64,000 nucleotides of DNA from Gliomastix tumulicola (taxonomy: Eukaryota > Ascomycota > Sordariomycetes > Hypocreales > Bionectriaceae). The stretch's first letter is position 1; each line of letters starts with the position of its first letter. Shown in pieces: positions 44,869 to 57,570 of this stretch. The translations under genes and the position numbers were made by a program. The DNA is taken from contig BCHX01000006.1 in assembly GCA_001599755.1 (NCBI GenBank), forward strand, positions 1,661,336-1,725,335, in the 5' to 3' direction. A model generated the notes under the pieces. That model was not told where the DNA came from and did no database searches. It saw only the letters and a list, made by a program, of their open reading frames with translations.

Positions 44869-46041
44869 TGCTTTTTGCATCAATTTTTACTTAACACAAG
44901 CATGTGGTTCTTTTTTTTCTTTCTAAAAATTTCTCCAAGAAAGCTTTCCCTTCCTCAAATCCTCACCTGTGAGGTTACAGCATCAGAAACCATGTTTTGC
45001 TCGAGTGGCCAATTTTTTGGATCTCCAATTAGTGGATGAGAATTGGTTTTCGTCGCCCGATGCAGGTCGTTCTCGTCTGTGGTACAAGCTGCTATAGATG
45101 AGACGGAGGGGCATCCTCCTCGGATGACAGTGCGGAGTCGAAGATACAGGACAACCAACGACTGTTTTCATACAAGCCTCGAACATGCAGATAGATTGAG
45201 CGAACTGGACTTTGGTCGCGCATCTACGGATGTCACGCATGACAAGCACCGTGACCAGCATGCTGATGGGCTAGACCATGGACTTGTCCCCTCGTATCCG
45301 ATCGGCGCTGTGCTTCCCAACCGTAAAGGGCTGTGGGACGCTGCCTCGAAGCCACAAACCGTTACTCCAGCAGCGGGATCCCGTCATACGCACGACAACG
45401 GCTCTGACAGATCGTCTGCCCACTCGAAAGACCCGAGGGCTTTTTCCTCTGCCCGGGTTCATGGGGGCACCTGATTAGAGACATCAATGCAGCAAGTGCC
45501 TTGGAAGCTGGGAAGCGGGGTCGGGCTCAGCGGCTCTCAGTGGCTCTTAGTGGTCGCTAGCCTGTCACAGGCACGCTGACCCCCTGTAAGATCAGAAGCC
45601 CCCTGCGGCGTTGCCTCGACAACGGCAGGCATTAGGTGGGAGGATGGTGTTTGTTTTGTCCACAGCCAATGGGGGACAAGCAGCCGGTACCTGCATCGCT
45701 TCCTTAAACACACCTCCTGGGCCTCTCTACCTGCGCTCTGCTTCTCTCGTCTTGTCTCGACAAGAGCATCGCGGTCGCTGGCACTTGACTTGTCGCTTGC
45801 CTCTTCGTATATTCGTCCATCCATTCTTTGATATACAAAGCCAGATTGCGCACCGACTTGGAAAGGTCGCGGCACACAGCTCCTGTTTTTTACATATCGT
45901 TACAGTATTGTAACCCGCTTGCTCGGTCGCATCAGCTGCAGTCTCGTGGCATTGTCTCTTTGTTCTTACCACTATCATATATTTCACATTCCGATGCATT
46001 CGCATCAGGCTTAGACTGTCGTCGAGCAAATTTAGCCAGCC
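44869..46041. other. intergenic, BUD4-like promoter
   Basis: About 1.2 kb, no gene recognised. A CTTGTC/GACAAG inverted pair with 2-nt spacer lies near 45754. Confidence 0.5.
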
Positions 46042-49000
46042 ATGGCATCTGAATCGGTAGGTCCATGCGTCCGCAATACCAGCGCCAGTGCGCGCCAAAC
46101 GCCGCCGACAGTGTGTGCTGATTTTCCGGCGACACGCAGGTACATCCTCTACGCATCACGAAAACAACACCCAGTGGCTCTCCCACCAAAATGTCTGCCC
46201 CGATGCCTCGCGCCCTAGCGGAAATCTCCCCCATGGAGCAGAGGCGCAACTCGCCTAGCTGGCACCAGCCCACCACTTCCCCCAAGGTTCGTCGCGCACC
46301 CGTGGAATGTCGAGTCCCGCAGCTCGTCCCTCGAAATGATGCAGGGCCCTCGAGTACTGACAGTCTTGGCTTCTAGAAACCCGGACTCGAAACGGACTCG
46401 TCGCCATTCCAGTCGTCCCCCCCTGAGACAGCCACTTCCCCTCGCATGTTTTGGCAGAATCGGAACACGGAAAATTTGCTGTTCGGGGGCCAAGCGGGCT
46501 CGCCGTCGCCGAACCGTCGCTCTTCCATCGAGCGGCTTCAACGAGCCTCGCGCGTCAAGAATAGCAACATCCTCGCTCTGGAGCAGAAGCAGGAATATGA
46601 TCCGACCCGACTGCCCCAGATCGAGAGACCCCTTGCTAAGGTCCAAGGGAACGCTTTCCGAGTATCCAACTCGAGCCTGCTGAGATCGTCTGACTGCTCC
46701 CTCCACACCGCGCCCGAGTTCAACTCGAGCACCAGCAGCTCGATCACGGCCATGATGAGCCCCAAATCTTCCATCTCGAGCAATGGAAACCCCCCGCAGA
46801 CGCCGACAAAGGACCAGCCCTTCCCGACCAAGTCATCACTGTCTCCTTCCAAGTTCAAGAACAGCTTCGACCATGACCTTGGATCATGGTCTGCCAACTC
46901 GTCCATGCAGGAGCATGATCTTACCAACCGCTCCCTGCACAGGCATGCGAAGAGTGTCACCTTCGATGCAGCCCCGCCGCAGATCAACGAATACGAGATG
47001 GCGACGCCCGACCTTTCATCCATTGGAAGCAACTCGAGGGAAGGCAGCTACGAATCGGTTGAGTACGATGAGGATGACAGCATTCTCTACGACCCCGCCC
47101 ATATTAGCGGACATGAAGACAGTTTCGATGCATCCCTAGAGGACACGGACAAGACCCCTGTGGTTGGTCCTGATGACTGGCGGGGTGAGAGCCCCCTTGT
47201 TCAGTCTCAGCGACGCCATGAGGAGTGGGAGCAGAGCCCGGCCCCAGAAGCGCCGCTGGCGACTCCCAACCGTCCGTCGTCCAACCTCAGTCGTACCGGC
47301 TCTACTACATCCAATGGTGATCACCGTCCCCTTCCTCCCCTTCCCGGCATGGGTCACGCCAGGAGCCAGTCGGCCAGCTCCGTGCCCTCGGCGCCCACGT
47401 CGCCTGGTCTCTCTGCAACTGCCGAGCGGCTGCTGGGTGCGCACAGGAGCCTACCCTCGCCCCCTCCCGCATCAACAAGCAAGGCCGATATCCACAACAT
47501 TGGCAATAAGAAGATGACCCTTGAGGAGAGACTCAAGCTTATGATGCTGTCGGAGGATAACGGGGGCAAGTCGGCTGCCGAGCAACAGAGAGAGCGCCGC
47601 CTCCGACGAGCTAATGGCCGTGAGAGGTTTGGCAGCCCTAACTCTGAGGCAGACTCCACGATCAGCAACCTTGAGGCCGCTGAGGAGGATGATACTGTTG
47701 CCGATATCTCCCTGCTGGAGGACTACCAACTTCCCTCGCGCATCTCACGGGAGTCTATCATGCGCCGTGTGAATGGCAACAAGACAAATGAGGGGGAGTC
47801 TGACTGGAACTTCTCATCACCTGCTCCTTCGAGCCCCCAGCGGAGTCCTACGCGCAGCCCCGAGAGGCAGATGTCCCTGGATCCCGATGTTCCCATTCCC
47901 TCCACTGAGGACTCGGTGCTCAGCGGAATCAATGAAGAAGAGGAGGAAGGGAGTGTGATCATCACCCGCGACCCAGCCCACGATGATGAGTCTGAGCGAG
48001 AGGATTCAATTGAATACCGACAGCCCAGCGAGGACCTCTCCGCTGATGATCATCGTCCTCAGCAATCAGATGATGACGGCAGCCACTACTCAGACCAGGT
48101 CGAGGCTCCCCAAAAGGAAGTCGAGACCAAGCCTCTCGAAAAAGAGGTGCTCACTCCTCGGGCCAGCAGCCCTATCCCTNCCCTTGCTCCTGTGCCAAAG
48201 ACCAACCCCTTGGATTCGATCCCCAATCTGGGACCCAGCACCCGCCTGTCGGCTTTCTCTCGCGACTTCGAGTCCTACATGCTTCCCTCCAAGACAGCTG
48301 AAGAGGACAAGGAGAATCAGCCTGAGGAAGCTAAGCCAGCTCCCAGGTTGTCTGACGCCCGTGCCTACCTTCAGAGGCCATATACCCCTGAGCAAGTCAT
48401 GTCCAAGCCGGAGTACGACGGCTCCGGATGGGGTGAGCCGGACGATGAGTATGGGAGTGAACCCGGCACGCCCGAGTCCGTGATCCATCACCCCATGCCT
48501 GACGACGAGTCTGAGGTTGAGATGGAGGAAGAGCTGACGCCGAAAAAACCCGAGCCACCCGTCATCCCTGAGAAGATGGCAACCATCAAGGCATCAGGTT
48601 CGAAGCTCAAGACTCGTGTTTCAAACACCCCTTCGGATCTTGCCGCGATGCGAGAGGCCCGACGCCAAGTCAGCCATGAGATCCCCATTGTGCCTCCTAT
48701 CCCTGAGAAGCACCGCAACAGGCTGTCCCGGGACATGACGGAGGCCGAGCCTTCTGGCGACGATTTCCTCGAACGTCACCCCAGCTTCAAGAACCGCAGT
48801 CTTACCCTCGATCTTGATCTTGGCCTCAGCCTGGATCAGGACTTTGAGAGAGTTATTGAATCCCAGAAGGTAGCTCTAAACCAACCCATCTCCACAGGAA
48901 CCTACGGGAATCTGCCAACAGCGGAGGTCGAACAAGTGTCTCGATCCGCTCCTTCTTGCCAACAAGGACGGTATGCTAACATTCACTCGCCTCGACAGCG

Positions 49001-50688
49001 CGGCTATCTTATGCGCCAAAACACCAAGCTCGTTACCGCCAGCGACAAGGATCGGGATGAGTCCTGGAAAGCTCGGTCGGCGGGCAACTCGCCTGTCAAA
49101 CAGCAGAGGCCTCAGTCCTGGACCGTTGAGCCCTGGAATGGTAAGACGCGCCAGGGCAGTGGGCGCAAGCGTTCCGGCACCGGCCCTGCTCTCACCAGCG
49201 GCCCTGTCCCACCAATGCCTGGTTACCAGAGCAATGCGACAGCTTTGAACCAGGTTGTTGAAGAGGAGGACCACCCTGAGGTCACTCCGCCTGAGAGTGG
49301 CGAGAGGGGTCGTCTCTTTGTCAAGGTTATGGGGGTCAAGGATCTCGATCTACCTCTCCCCAAGAGTAAGTCTAACCTCCCAGGAATCCTTAGCTGAATA
49401 ATGAATGACTAACAAAGCCCAGATGAGCGGACATGGTTCAGCCTGACCTTGGACAACGGTGTGCACTGCGTTACGACTGCCTGGCTCGAGCTGGCCCGCA
49501 ACGCCCCCATCGGGCAGGAGTTCGAGCTTGTGGTTCCCAACGACCTTGAGTTCCAGCTCACTCTCAATGTCAAGCTAGACAAGCCGGCTCCCATCAAGCT
49601 CAATGCCCCATCGGCCAAGGCCACCAAGACCAAGACGTCCACCTTCAGCCGACTCTTGGCCTCGCCCAAGAAGAGGAAGGAGTTGGAGATCCGTCAGCGT
49701 GAGGAAGAGGAACGACATGCTCAGCAGCAGCGGGACGCGCAGGCGCGGCAGAGAAACACTGCACCCACTGCTTATGAGCTGCTGTCTCCCCTTGCAGCAG
49801 AGGATGGCAGCTTTGCCCGCTCGTACGTGTGCCTGAAGGAGCACGAGAGCCGGTGCTTTGGCAGGCCTTACATGGCCGAGATTGCATGCTTCAACGAGTG
49901 GGCTGTCGAGGAGGCCGACTTCGCTTCCAGCGTCAAGAGCAAGCGCGGCAACACGGCTGTCGTCAGGCGCGCTCCTTACAAGGTTGGAAAGCTTGAGCTT
50001 CAGCTCATGTTTGTGCCTCGTCCCAAGGGCGTGGCCGACGACGACATGCCCAAGAGCATGAACTCCTGCATCCGGGAGCTCAAGGCTGCCGAGGAGCGCC
50101 TCTCCCGCAACTGGGAGGGACATCTTAGCCAGCAAGGCGGCGACTGCCCTGTAAGTTTCCCACTCCCAAACTCTTTCTTTGGAGTTACATCATTACTGAC
50201 CAGTATACCTATTCTAGTACTGGCGACGTCGTTACTTCAAGCTTGTTGGCACCAAGCTGACGGCCTACCACGAGGCTACTCGTCAGCCTCGAGCCACCAT
50301 CAACCTCTCTAATGCCAAGCGTTTGATTGATGACCGCCGGGCTCTGACTGAGAAGGAGACTCTAGGCAGGGGCGGCAAGCGTAGACGCTCCGCCTTCGCC
50401 GAGGAGGAGGAAGGCTACATGTTTGTTGAAGAGGGATTCCGCATCCGCTTCAACAACGGCGAGGTCATCGACTTCTATGCCGACACGGCCGAGGATAAGG
50501 AGGGCTGGATGAGCGTCCTGAACGACGTCATCGGCCGTGGTGACTCCAGCGTGGACGAAGACGGCGCCGGCCCTCGATCTCGAGCCAAATGGTGCGAACT
50601 CGTCCTCAAGAGGGAAGAGCAGCTCCGGCGACGATCCGAGGCCCGCCGCATCCATTCGCATTCCCGCACCAAGAGCATGTACCTCTAA
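46042..50688 (+). CDS. bud4: BUD4/anillin-like septation protein with PH domain (1449 aa)
   Basis: Exons 46042-46056, 46140-46286, 46377-49365, 49423-50150 and 50218-50688; 1449 aa. Bud4-type proteins scaffold septins and mark division sites; in filamentous fungi they organise septum formation. The first coding exon has only 15 nt (MASES); joined to exon 2 it reads VHPLRITKTTPSGSP, a natural N-terminus, while ATG 46191 is an alternative. Residues about 40-1000 are Ser/Pro-rich and disordered with EDSV/acidic stretches. From about residue 1020 comes the anillin-homology/C2-like region (RLFVKVMGVKDLDLPLPK, RTWFSLTLDNGVHCVTTAWL, with an RKELEIRQREEEER coiled coil). The PH domain is at about 1285-1405 (YWRRRYFKLVGTKLTAYHE ... 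ADTAEDKEGWMSVLNDVI). One unresolved base at 48180 falls in the coding sequence. Confidence 0.92.
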
Positions 50689-51528
50689 GCAAGGGTGCCC
50701 AAGCAAGCGTGAGTATTTACGACGACAATGACAACGAAGCGGCATGAGGTTTACGGCTCGGCTTGCCAATGCGAGGCGTTCAGGGTGGCTTGGGCGGGTC
50801 GCGCGTCACGAGTCTGACTTTGGACCTGAGTTTGCTGTACTGAGCCTGTGCTTTGTTTTCATCCGGCCCGTATATGAGGGCGCAAATGTTTCTTCCTGAT
50901 GGCATGGTCTCTGTCAGGCCGATGAGAGATGAGGCAATGGCAGGGTCAGCATATAATGGTGTTTTTTGTTGTTTGGTATCCGGGGCGTTCCGTCTGTATG
51001 AAACATTTTGTATCACAAGTTTATAGGGATCCTAATGAGAGAGACGATCTCATCTTGACTGATGTGTGTGGACGAGTGAGTGGTGAGGGATGGATATGCT
51101 CATGCTCCCAGGGGACTCACGTGACCATACAGCCAAGCCAGAACGCAGCGTTGATTGGCTGGCCAGGCTCGTTTCAGAAGGTCTCGCATCAAGCGACAGC
51201 CTCTACTGAAACATGTGAACGATTGGAGGAGGATGCGACCACATCAATGCAGCTGAAAATAGCATTCTATAGAAACAGTCCTCCACAAAGAGGGTGCTCC
51301 CACCATCAGTCCAGCTGTTTATCTTCTGGCTGACGCTGAATCCTCAGATCAAGCTGCTAGACGTCCCCACATTTTAGCGGCCAGCTTCTGAGGGTGACCT
51401 ACTTCCATCTCTGACAACAACAAACGCCCACCAACTTTCGACATTGCTTCGCCCAAGTGTGCTGCTGTAACCTGCCAGACACTGCTCCTACTTCTCTATA
51501 ATTGTATCGCCGCCATTCCCCCGTCGTC
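50689..51528. other. intergenic between BUD4-like and coronin
   Basis: 840 nt holding the BUD4-like 3' UTR and the coronin promoter/leader. No further gene. Confidence 0.5.
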
Positions 51529-53928
51529 ATGGCCGGCCGCTTTGTGCGCGCGTCGAAGTACCGTGAGTTCGCCCCCCCAATGCCGTCGCTCTCTCTCTCT
51601 CTCTCTCTCCCGCTACTTGCAGATCGGGTCCGGCTGACACGAGACACAACGTCTTGCCCCCCCGCTTGTAGGACACGTCTTCGGGAAGTCGACGAGAAAG
51701 GAGTTCTGCTACGATAACCTCCATATCAGCCGCAATGCCTGGGACACGAACCTGGTGAAGGTGCGTTTTCTCTCTCTCTCTCTACGATTTGCGCCCGCCG
51801 GGTCCGCGCGCAAGACCTACGATGCGGATTACACATGGCGATTGGTTGGAGGAGAGAAGGGGGGGGGAGAAGTGGCTGTGCTGACGACCACCGTCGTTTA
51901 GGTCAACCCGGAGTATCTATCGGTCAATTGGGATGCGTCGGGCGGCGGCGCCTTCGCCGTGATACCGCTCAACGAGCGCGGCAAGCTGCCTGACCAGATT
52001 CCTCTGTTCCGCGGGCACACCGCCGTGGTCCTCGACACCGACTGGTAACTATCCCATTGGCCCCTGGACGGGGGGACGTTTTTGTGCGTGGTCAGAAAGG
52101 GAAATTGCTGACGGGAGGCGGAACCAAAAAATAAAGGAACCCGTTCAACGATCGCATCATTGCGTCTGCGTCCGAGGACGGCAAGGTGTTCATCTGGGAG
52201 GTGCCCCAGGGCTTCTCCGTGCACACAGACGCCGAGGAGATCCCCGACGTCTTCCCCGTCACGAAGCTGGGCGGCCACTCGCGCAAGGTCGGGCAGGTCC
52301 TGTTCAACCCGTCGGCCGAGAACATCCTCGCCTCGGCGTCGGGCGACTTCACCGTCAAGCTCTGGGACGTGACGACGGGCCAGTCCCCGCTGACGCTCAA
52401 GCACAACGACATCGTGCAGTCGCTGTCGTGGGACGCGAGCGGCAGCCAGCTCGTGACGACGTCGCGCGACAAGAAGATCCGCGTCTGGGACGCGCGCCAG
52501 GAGCGAGCCGTCCACGAGGCGCCCGGCCACGCCGGCGCCAAGAACAGCAGGGCCGTGTGGATGGGCGAGCACAACCGCTTCGCGACGACGGGCTTCTCGC
52601 GCATGAGCGAGAGGCAGATTGCGCTGTGGGAGCCGGGCAACCCGGAGCCCATTGGCGGCTTCACCATGATTGACTCCATCTCTGGTGTCTGCATGCCGTT
52701 CTGGGGTGAGTAGTAGCATTGTGTTTTTAGGGGGAAGAAGATTGGTGCCGGCTTGGTGTGAGTGCTGGCTGACAGATTTTTCTCTAGATGATGGATCTAA
52801 GTGCCTCTATTTGGCCGGAAAGGGGTATGTTTCGATTCTTCTTGCAGTTCCGGAGGAGAGAAAACCTTTGGCTAACTAACTTCCGACCAGCGATGGTAAC
52901 ATCCGCTACTACGAGTATGAGAACGACAAGTTCGAGTACCTCAGCGAGTACAAGTCCCCCGATCCTCAGCGCGGTCTAGCATTCATGCCTCGCCGCGGTG
53001 TCAACGTAAGTCTATGCAACATGACATCCACAAGCACACAGCCACTAACGCAGAGTCCAAGGTCCACGAGAACGAGGTCATGAGGGCCTACAAGACGGTC
53101 AACGACGCCTACGTCGAGCCCATCTCCTTCACCGTACCCCGCCGCGCAGAGACCTTCCAGGCAGACATCTTCCCTCCCGCTGTCGGGGCTAAGCCCGCCG
53201 TCAGCGCGGACGAGTGGCTCCAGGGCAAGACGGGCGTCCCCGCCAAGATAGACTTCGAGAGCATCTACGAGGGCGGCGCGCCCAAGGAGATCGCCTCCGA
53301 CTACAAGCCGCCGCCCAAGGTCGAGCCCGTGCCCACGACCGTCGCCAAGCCCGAGGAGCCCAAGAAGGTCGAGCCCCAGGCCGTCCCCGTCCGCTCCCCG
53401 CCACCCACCATCTCCGAGCAGAAGGGCTCCATCGCCGCCATGGCGAACAAGTACCAGGACAACGAGGAGGAAGACGACGTCGACGACGACGACGAGACGT
53501 CGAGCTTCGAAGAGATCTCCAGGCCCCCTCAGCGCGCCCAGCCCGCCGACCCTCCCAAGTCCACCTCCGCCTACGCCCCCAAGGCCCAGCCGGCGCCCGC
53601 CGCCGCCGCCGCCAGCCCGGTCAAGACGACGCCGCCCGTCAAGTCCCCCGTCGGTGCCTCCACGCCCACACAGCCCGCCGTGGCGGCATCACCCGGCCCC
53701 GCCGCCTCTGGCAACGTCGAGGGCTCCCTCGACCAGATCAAGCAGCTCATCGAGAACCAGACCAAGCTCATCACCGCCCAGAACGACAAGATCGGCCTCC
53801 TCGTCAACGAGGTCGAGACCCTCAAGGCCAAGGTCGGCTCTGCCTCCTCCTCCTCCGGCTCCGCCTCCCAGGATCAGAGCGAGCGCATCAGGCAGCTCGA
53901 GCTCGAGCTCGAGGAGGCCAGGTCCTAA
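51529..53928 (+). CDS. crn1: coronin, WD-repeat actin-binding protein (619 aa)
   Basis: Exons 51529-51562, 51672-51760, 51902-52044, 52137-52705, 52788-52824, 52891-53005 and 53056-53928; 619 aa. Coronin binds F-actin and the Arp2/3 complex and shapes actin patches at hyphal tips. The N-terminal coronin signature is split by intron 1 (RFVRASKYRHVFGK). A WD-repeat propeller follows (ASASEDGKVFIWEVPQGF, ILASASGDFTVKLWDVT, LVTTSRDKKIRVWDARQ, FATTGFSRMSERQIALWE), then the C-terminal propeller extension (ISFTVPRRAETFQADIFPP). Next is a Pro/Ala-rich linker with acidic EEEDDVDDDDE, and a terminal coiled coil (DQIKQLIENQTKLITAQNDK ... IRQLELELEEARS). The last intron is 50 nt and its in-frame acceptor is the second AG of CAGAG. 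(CT)n runs sit in introns 1 and 2. Confidence 0.95.
51589..51608. repeat. (CT)n microsatellite in coronin intron 1
   Basis: Ten CT units inside intron 1; a second, shorter CT run is at about 51769-51783 in intron 2. Confidence 0.85.
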
Positions 53929-54439
53929 GGGGGATGATGTCCTTTTTTGACTGTATACTAAAAGTACCAGTGTAGTTAGTTGGTTGTGTCCAGGGGGGAG
54001 TTGTTGTATGACTGTGTGTGCGCGGTGCTTTGGAAATGAACCAGAAAACGGGGAGGGATGAAAGGGGGATGAAATGACGTCGGATCAGGTAAATGACTGT
54101 AGATTTAGCGTGAATTACGTGTGAACAGAGAGGTCTTTTCATGTCATTTCGTATTTTCTTTTCTATATACCATACCAGCAGCTTGTGCTTCTTCTCGGGG
54201 GCAAGTGAAAATGTCGTGAGCTTGGACATGGAAGATTTACCCTGGGCCGGTTGGGAGACCTACCCTATACCAGCCCTTCCAATTGCAAAATCTCACGAAC
54301 TTGGTCAACTCCAGCGCATTTCCAGAGTCGAGAATAATGAATCCGATGCTCAATATGACTGTCTTTTCTTCTCTTGATTTCCTCCTTTCGTAAGGGAATC
54401 ATCCCCTCCTCTAGTCGAGATGTGAGTAGCGCTTCAACT

Positions 54440-54479
54440 CATCCATCCATCCATCCATCCATCCATCCATCCATCCATC
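54440..54479. repeat. (CATC)n microsatellite
   Basis: About ten tandem CATC units downstream of coronin. Confidence 0.9.
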
Positions 54480-54799
54480 ACGGCACTACACAGGCACTGA
54501 ATGCTGTCCACACTCCGACAAAAGTCACGACTCCGTCAGACTCAACCAACACATGACCTCACCTCGCATAAAAACCACCCGCAGTGGCAAGTCACGCAGA
54601 ATAAGTCCAGAAGAACACATCAAATCGAAAAGCCAGTGGCGAAGGTCGCGCGCTCTAACCGACTCCCAGCGAGAAGCCATCTCCCGGAGCAGGACATCAC
54701 CTAATCAGGCAGTGGTGGCGACTCCTTGGATGCAACCCCAAGAGCCGCCATGACAATCGCGGCCAATCCGGACCCGAGTTGGGCCATGATAGCATGCGC

Positions 54800-54826
54800 A
54801 GCATAGCATAGCATAGCATAGCATAG
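54800..54826. repeat. (GCATA)n microsatellite
   Basis: Five tandem GCATA units with flanking imperfect copies. Confidence 0.85.
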
Positions 54827-57562
54827 GGCTGTGGTCTACAAGTCTGTAACAGCTGCGTCCATCGAAACAACCAGACCTTTCGCCGAGACCTGCGGCAAAT
54901 AGTTTCCTCTGAAGTCCATCCCGGGCGACCCTGGTCTGGACCTTGGCTGACCGTTGGGGCGGGACTCTCCCCGGCGAGAGGAGAAGAAAAGAAGAAAGGC
55001 GCATTGAGGGCTAAGGGGACTATCAAACGAGAACCCTGAATATTGGCTGCTCTCCGGTGACCTCTTCCCTGCCCTGCCTCTCCTCGAAGAGGTCCAGGCG
55101 GCGGGGAGGGGAAAAGAGGGCTGGACAAGGGGGCCCTCTGACAAGCAAGTGCGAGGTGTGCGAAGACCGGAGTGATGGACTTGGGACTGTCAATGCGCAC
55201 GACACAACTCCCGGATTCTATAGAGGGGCGGCAAAGCAGACGAGATTCTGTGTTGGACGGTGGTTGCCTGAATCCATTGCACGACTATTTCTTAGTCTGT
55301 CAAAGTAATGTGCCTCGGCCTTCCCCAAACGGGCGACGTACAGACAGACGAGACGGTTGATGAAGAAACTGACAAGGTCAAGTCTTTTTTTGGCAGTCGT
55401 GCCAAGGGAACAGAGGCAGCGATACGAAAAAAAAAAAACAGCCGAAGGGCTCAACCCGCCCAGAAGGTTCGAGGGAGGGGAGAGCAGGAGGAGAGATGGC
55501 CGATCCCAGAAGCCCCCGAGGACGTGCCTGTTTCACATTCATCCGCCGTCTCCATCCCGTTGCCTGACCCTTTCCCACCGGCCGAACGATCGAGAAAGTG
55601 GTGGGCAAGTGGGTGAGTGGCTGGGCACCTGGGGCACGAGAGGCCCGATCTGGCGAGGTGAAACTTGACGCGCACAGGGCGCCGAGGTACGAAGAAGACT
55701 AGGAGAAGCTTAGAGGAACGACTTGACGATGGGTTGCAGGGGAGGATGGAGGGGAGAAACGCCACGGGCAGAGGCTAACGGTGGTGAGTCCATGCAAGGC
55801 ACACCAATGGGGAAGGCCAGCGCAGCCTCGCGGGAGGGGGAGGGGACGAGTATGCAGGCACGGAGTTGCATGACTTGCGTAGTCTTGGTAGAATGGAGCA
55901 GTGATCAGACCGGGCGAGACTCTCAGCTCCGTTATCGTCGGCTGTGGCAGATGGCTGAGATGGCTGGAACCCGCGGATGGGAGGGATCCTTGCGACGAGC
56001 GAAGAGTCGGTGTGATGAGATGTGAGCAGCTGGCCGTCTAATAGAGCGCGGAACGGCAGCTGCCAACAAAGGAAGCACCCAGCCACAAAGCCGTGGTGAT
56101 GTTCTGTGCAACTCAAATTCTGTGACACGCACTTTGTCAGTGACCGACCAATCAGGTTACACCATTCTCAAACAATCGCGCCCCTGAAAAGACACAAAAG
56201 TAGCGTATCGCCTGCAGGAAGTAACATGAAACCGCCACCTGATTGGCCGGCGGCTTGTTAAGCTCTGGGGCCTGACTAGCACGCGTGCTAATATTAGCAC
56301 TAATGCACAACAGCTCTGGACGGGAGTTTGTGAGTGGGCTTCTTTGTGGTCTGTGGAGGTCCACGGAGAGTCCACAGGCAGAGACGAGACTGACGGACGG
56401 AGAGACTGACTGGCCCTGGCTGGAGGAGACTGGCCGAGAGGAAGGGTGGGTGCCGCGGCAACTGGAGGCAACTCGGGTCGACTTGCAGGCATTCGAGGTC
56501 GCCTCTCAGATCAAGTGACTGGCCTCAAGGAAACCAGCAGAACGAAAACCATATTTTTAGCTCATCGGCTGGGTTTAATCTTCATCGAGGCCTATTTTCG
56601 AGGCCCGGCCTTGCATATGCGACCTGTGGCGGGAGAGATATGGAGGACGGAAACGCAGAGGCGGGTGCCGTGTGCTCAGTGTTGCCCACTCAGATTCGCG
56701 AGTTTTGCGCCGAGAAGGTGGCCCGGCGCCTCGAGCCTGCAGCCAGGATACCAGGCGCAAGAAGGCCGCCAACCACAGCGTCCCCCTCTGTTCCCCTCCC
56801 TGTGAGCTGTGCCCTCTCTTCCAAGAGCGACGGCCTTTGCATTTGGACTGGGAAAACGTCCAGGAAGGACGCCCCGGATGGAATACGGCCAGCAGCCGGA
56901 CCGGGTATTCCCCAGGGTGCCTATAACAAGCATGTGTTTTAAGATTACCAAGGGGTTCTGCAGATGCCATCCTGGTCGTGGATGACCCGGACCCATCCGT
57001 GGGTGACTTCAAAGAAGCGTATCCGAAGATTGATTGCTTGACTGGATGATGTGATAGACCTACTGCGATGCGATGCGATGTGATGAGCGGACGAATGTGA
57101 TGGGAATGCGAGCTGTGCATGATGTTCCGAGGCAGAGAGGCGCGCACCCAGCCTCGCATTTTCGCCCCCTCACCGTTTGTCAGTAGCGCCACGCTCCTCC
57201 AAGGCTATTTACGAGCGTAAAGTTGCATCTCGAGAGGAGTATGAGAGCATGTGATGTGGTGGTAGCGGGATGCGCGGCGAGGTGGCCATCGGTCTCTCCC
57301 GGCCATCATGCGAATTACGTCGATGTTTGTCTAGCGAACGACCGGCCACCCAGGACGGTGACATGGCCTATTCTCCGATTACGAGGGTGTTCTCCTCCGT
57401 CCGTGTGATGCGATGCAGCCGATGGTGATCAAACCAGCCATCTCTAATCCATCTCCGAGTTGGGCGTCGACCAGACGCACAGAGACGTCCTGTGGTGACT
57501 ATGCAAGAGCACCCATCCTGAGTCCTGAAACCCGAGGGACCACGAGTAGACTGCAACAGGCG

Positions 57563-57570
57563 TGTTTCAT
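57563..57570 (-). promoter_or_regulatory. candidate Ste12-type pheromone response element
   Basis: The minus strand reads ATGAAACA, the yeast Ste12 consensus. It lies about 3 kb upstream of the STE12 start codon. A single 8-mer is weak evidence; chance occurrence is likely in 6.7 kb. Confidence 0.2.
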
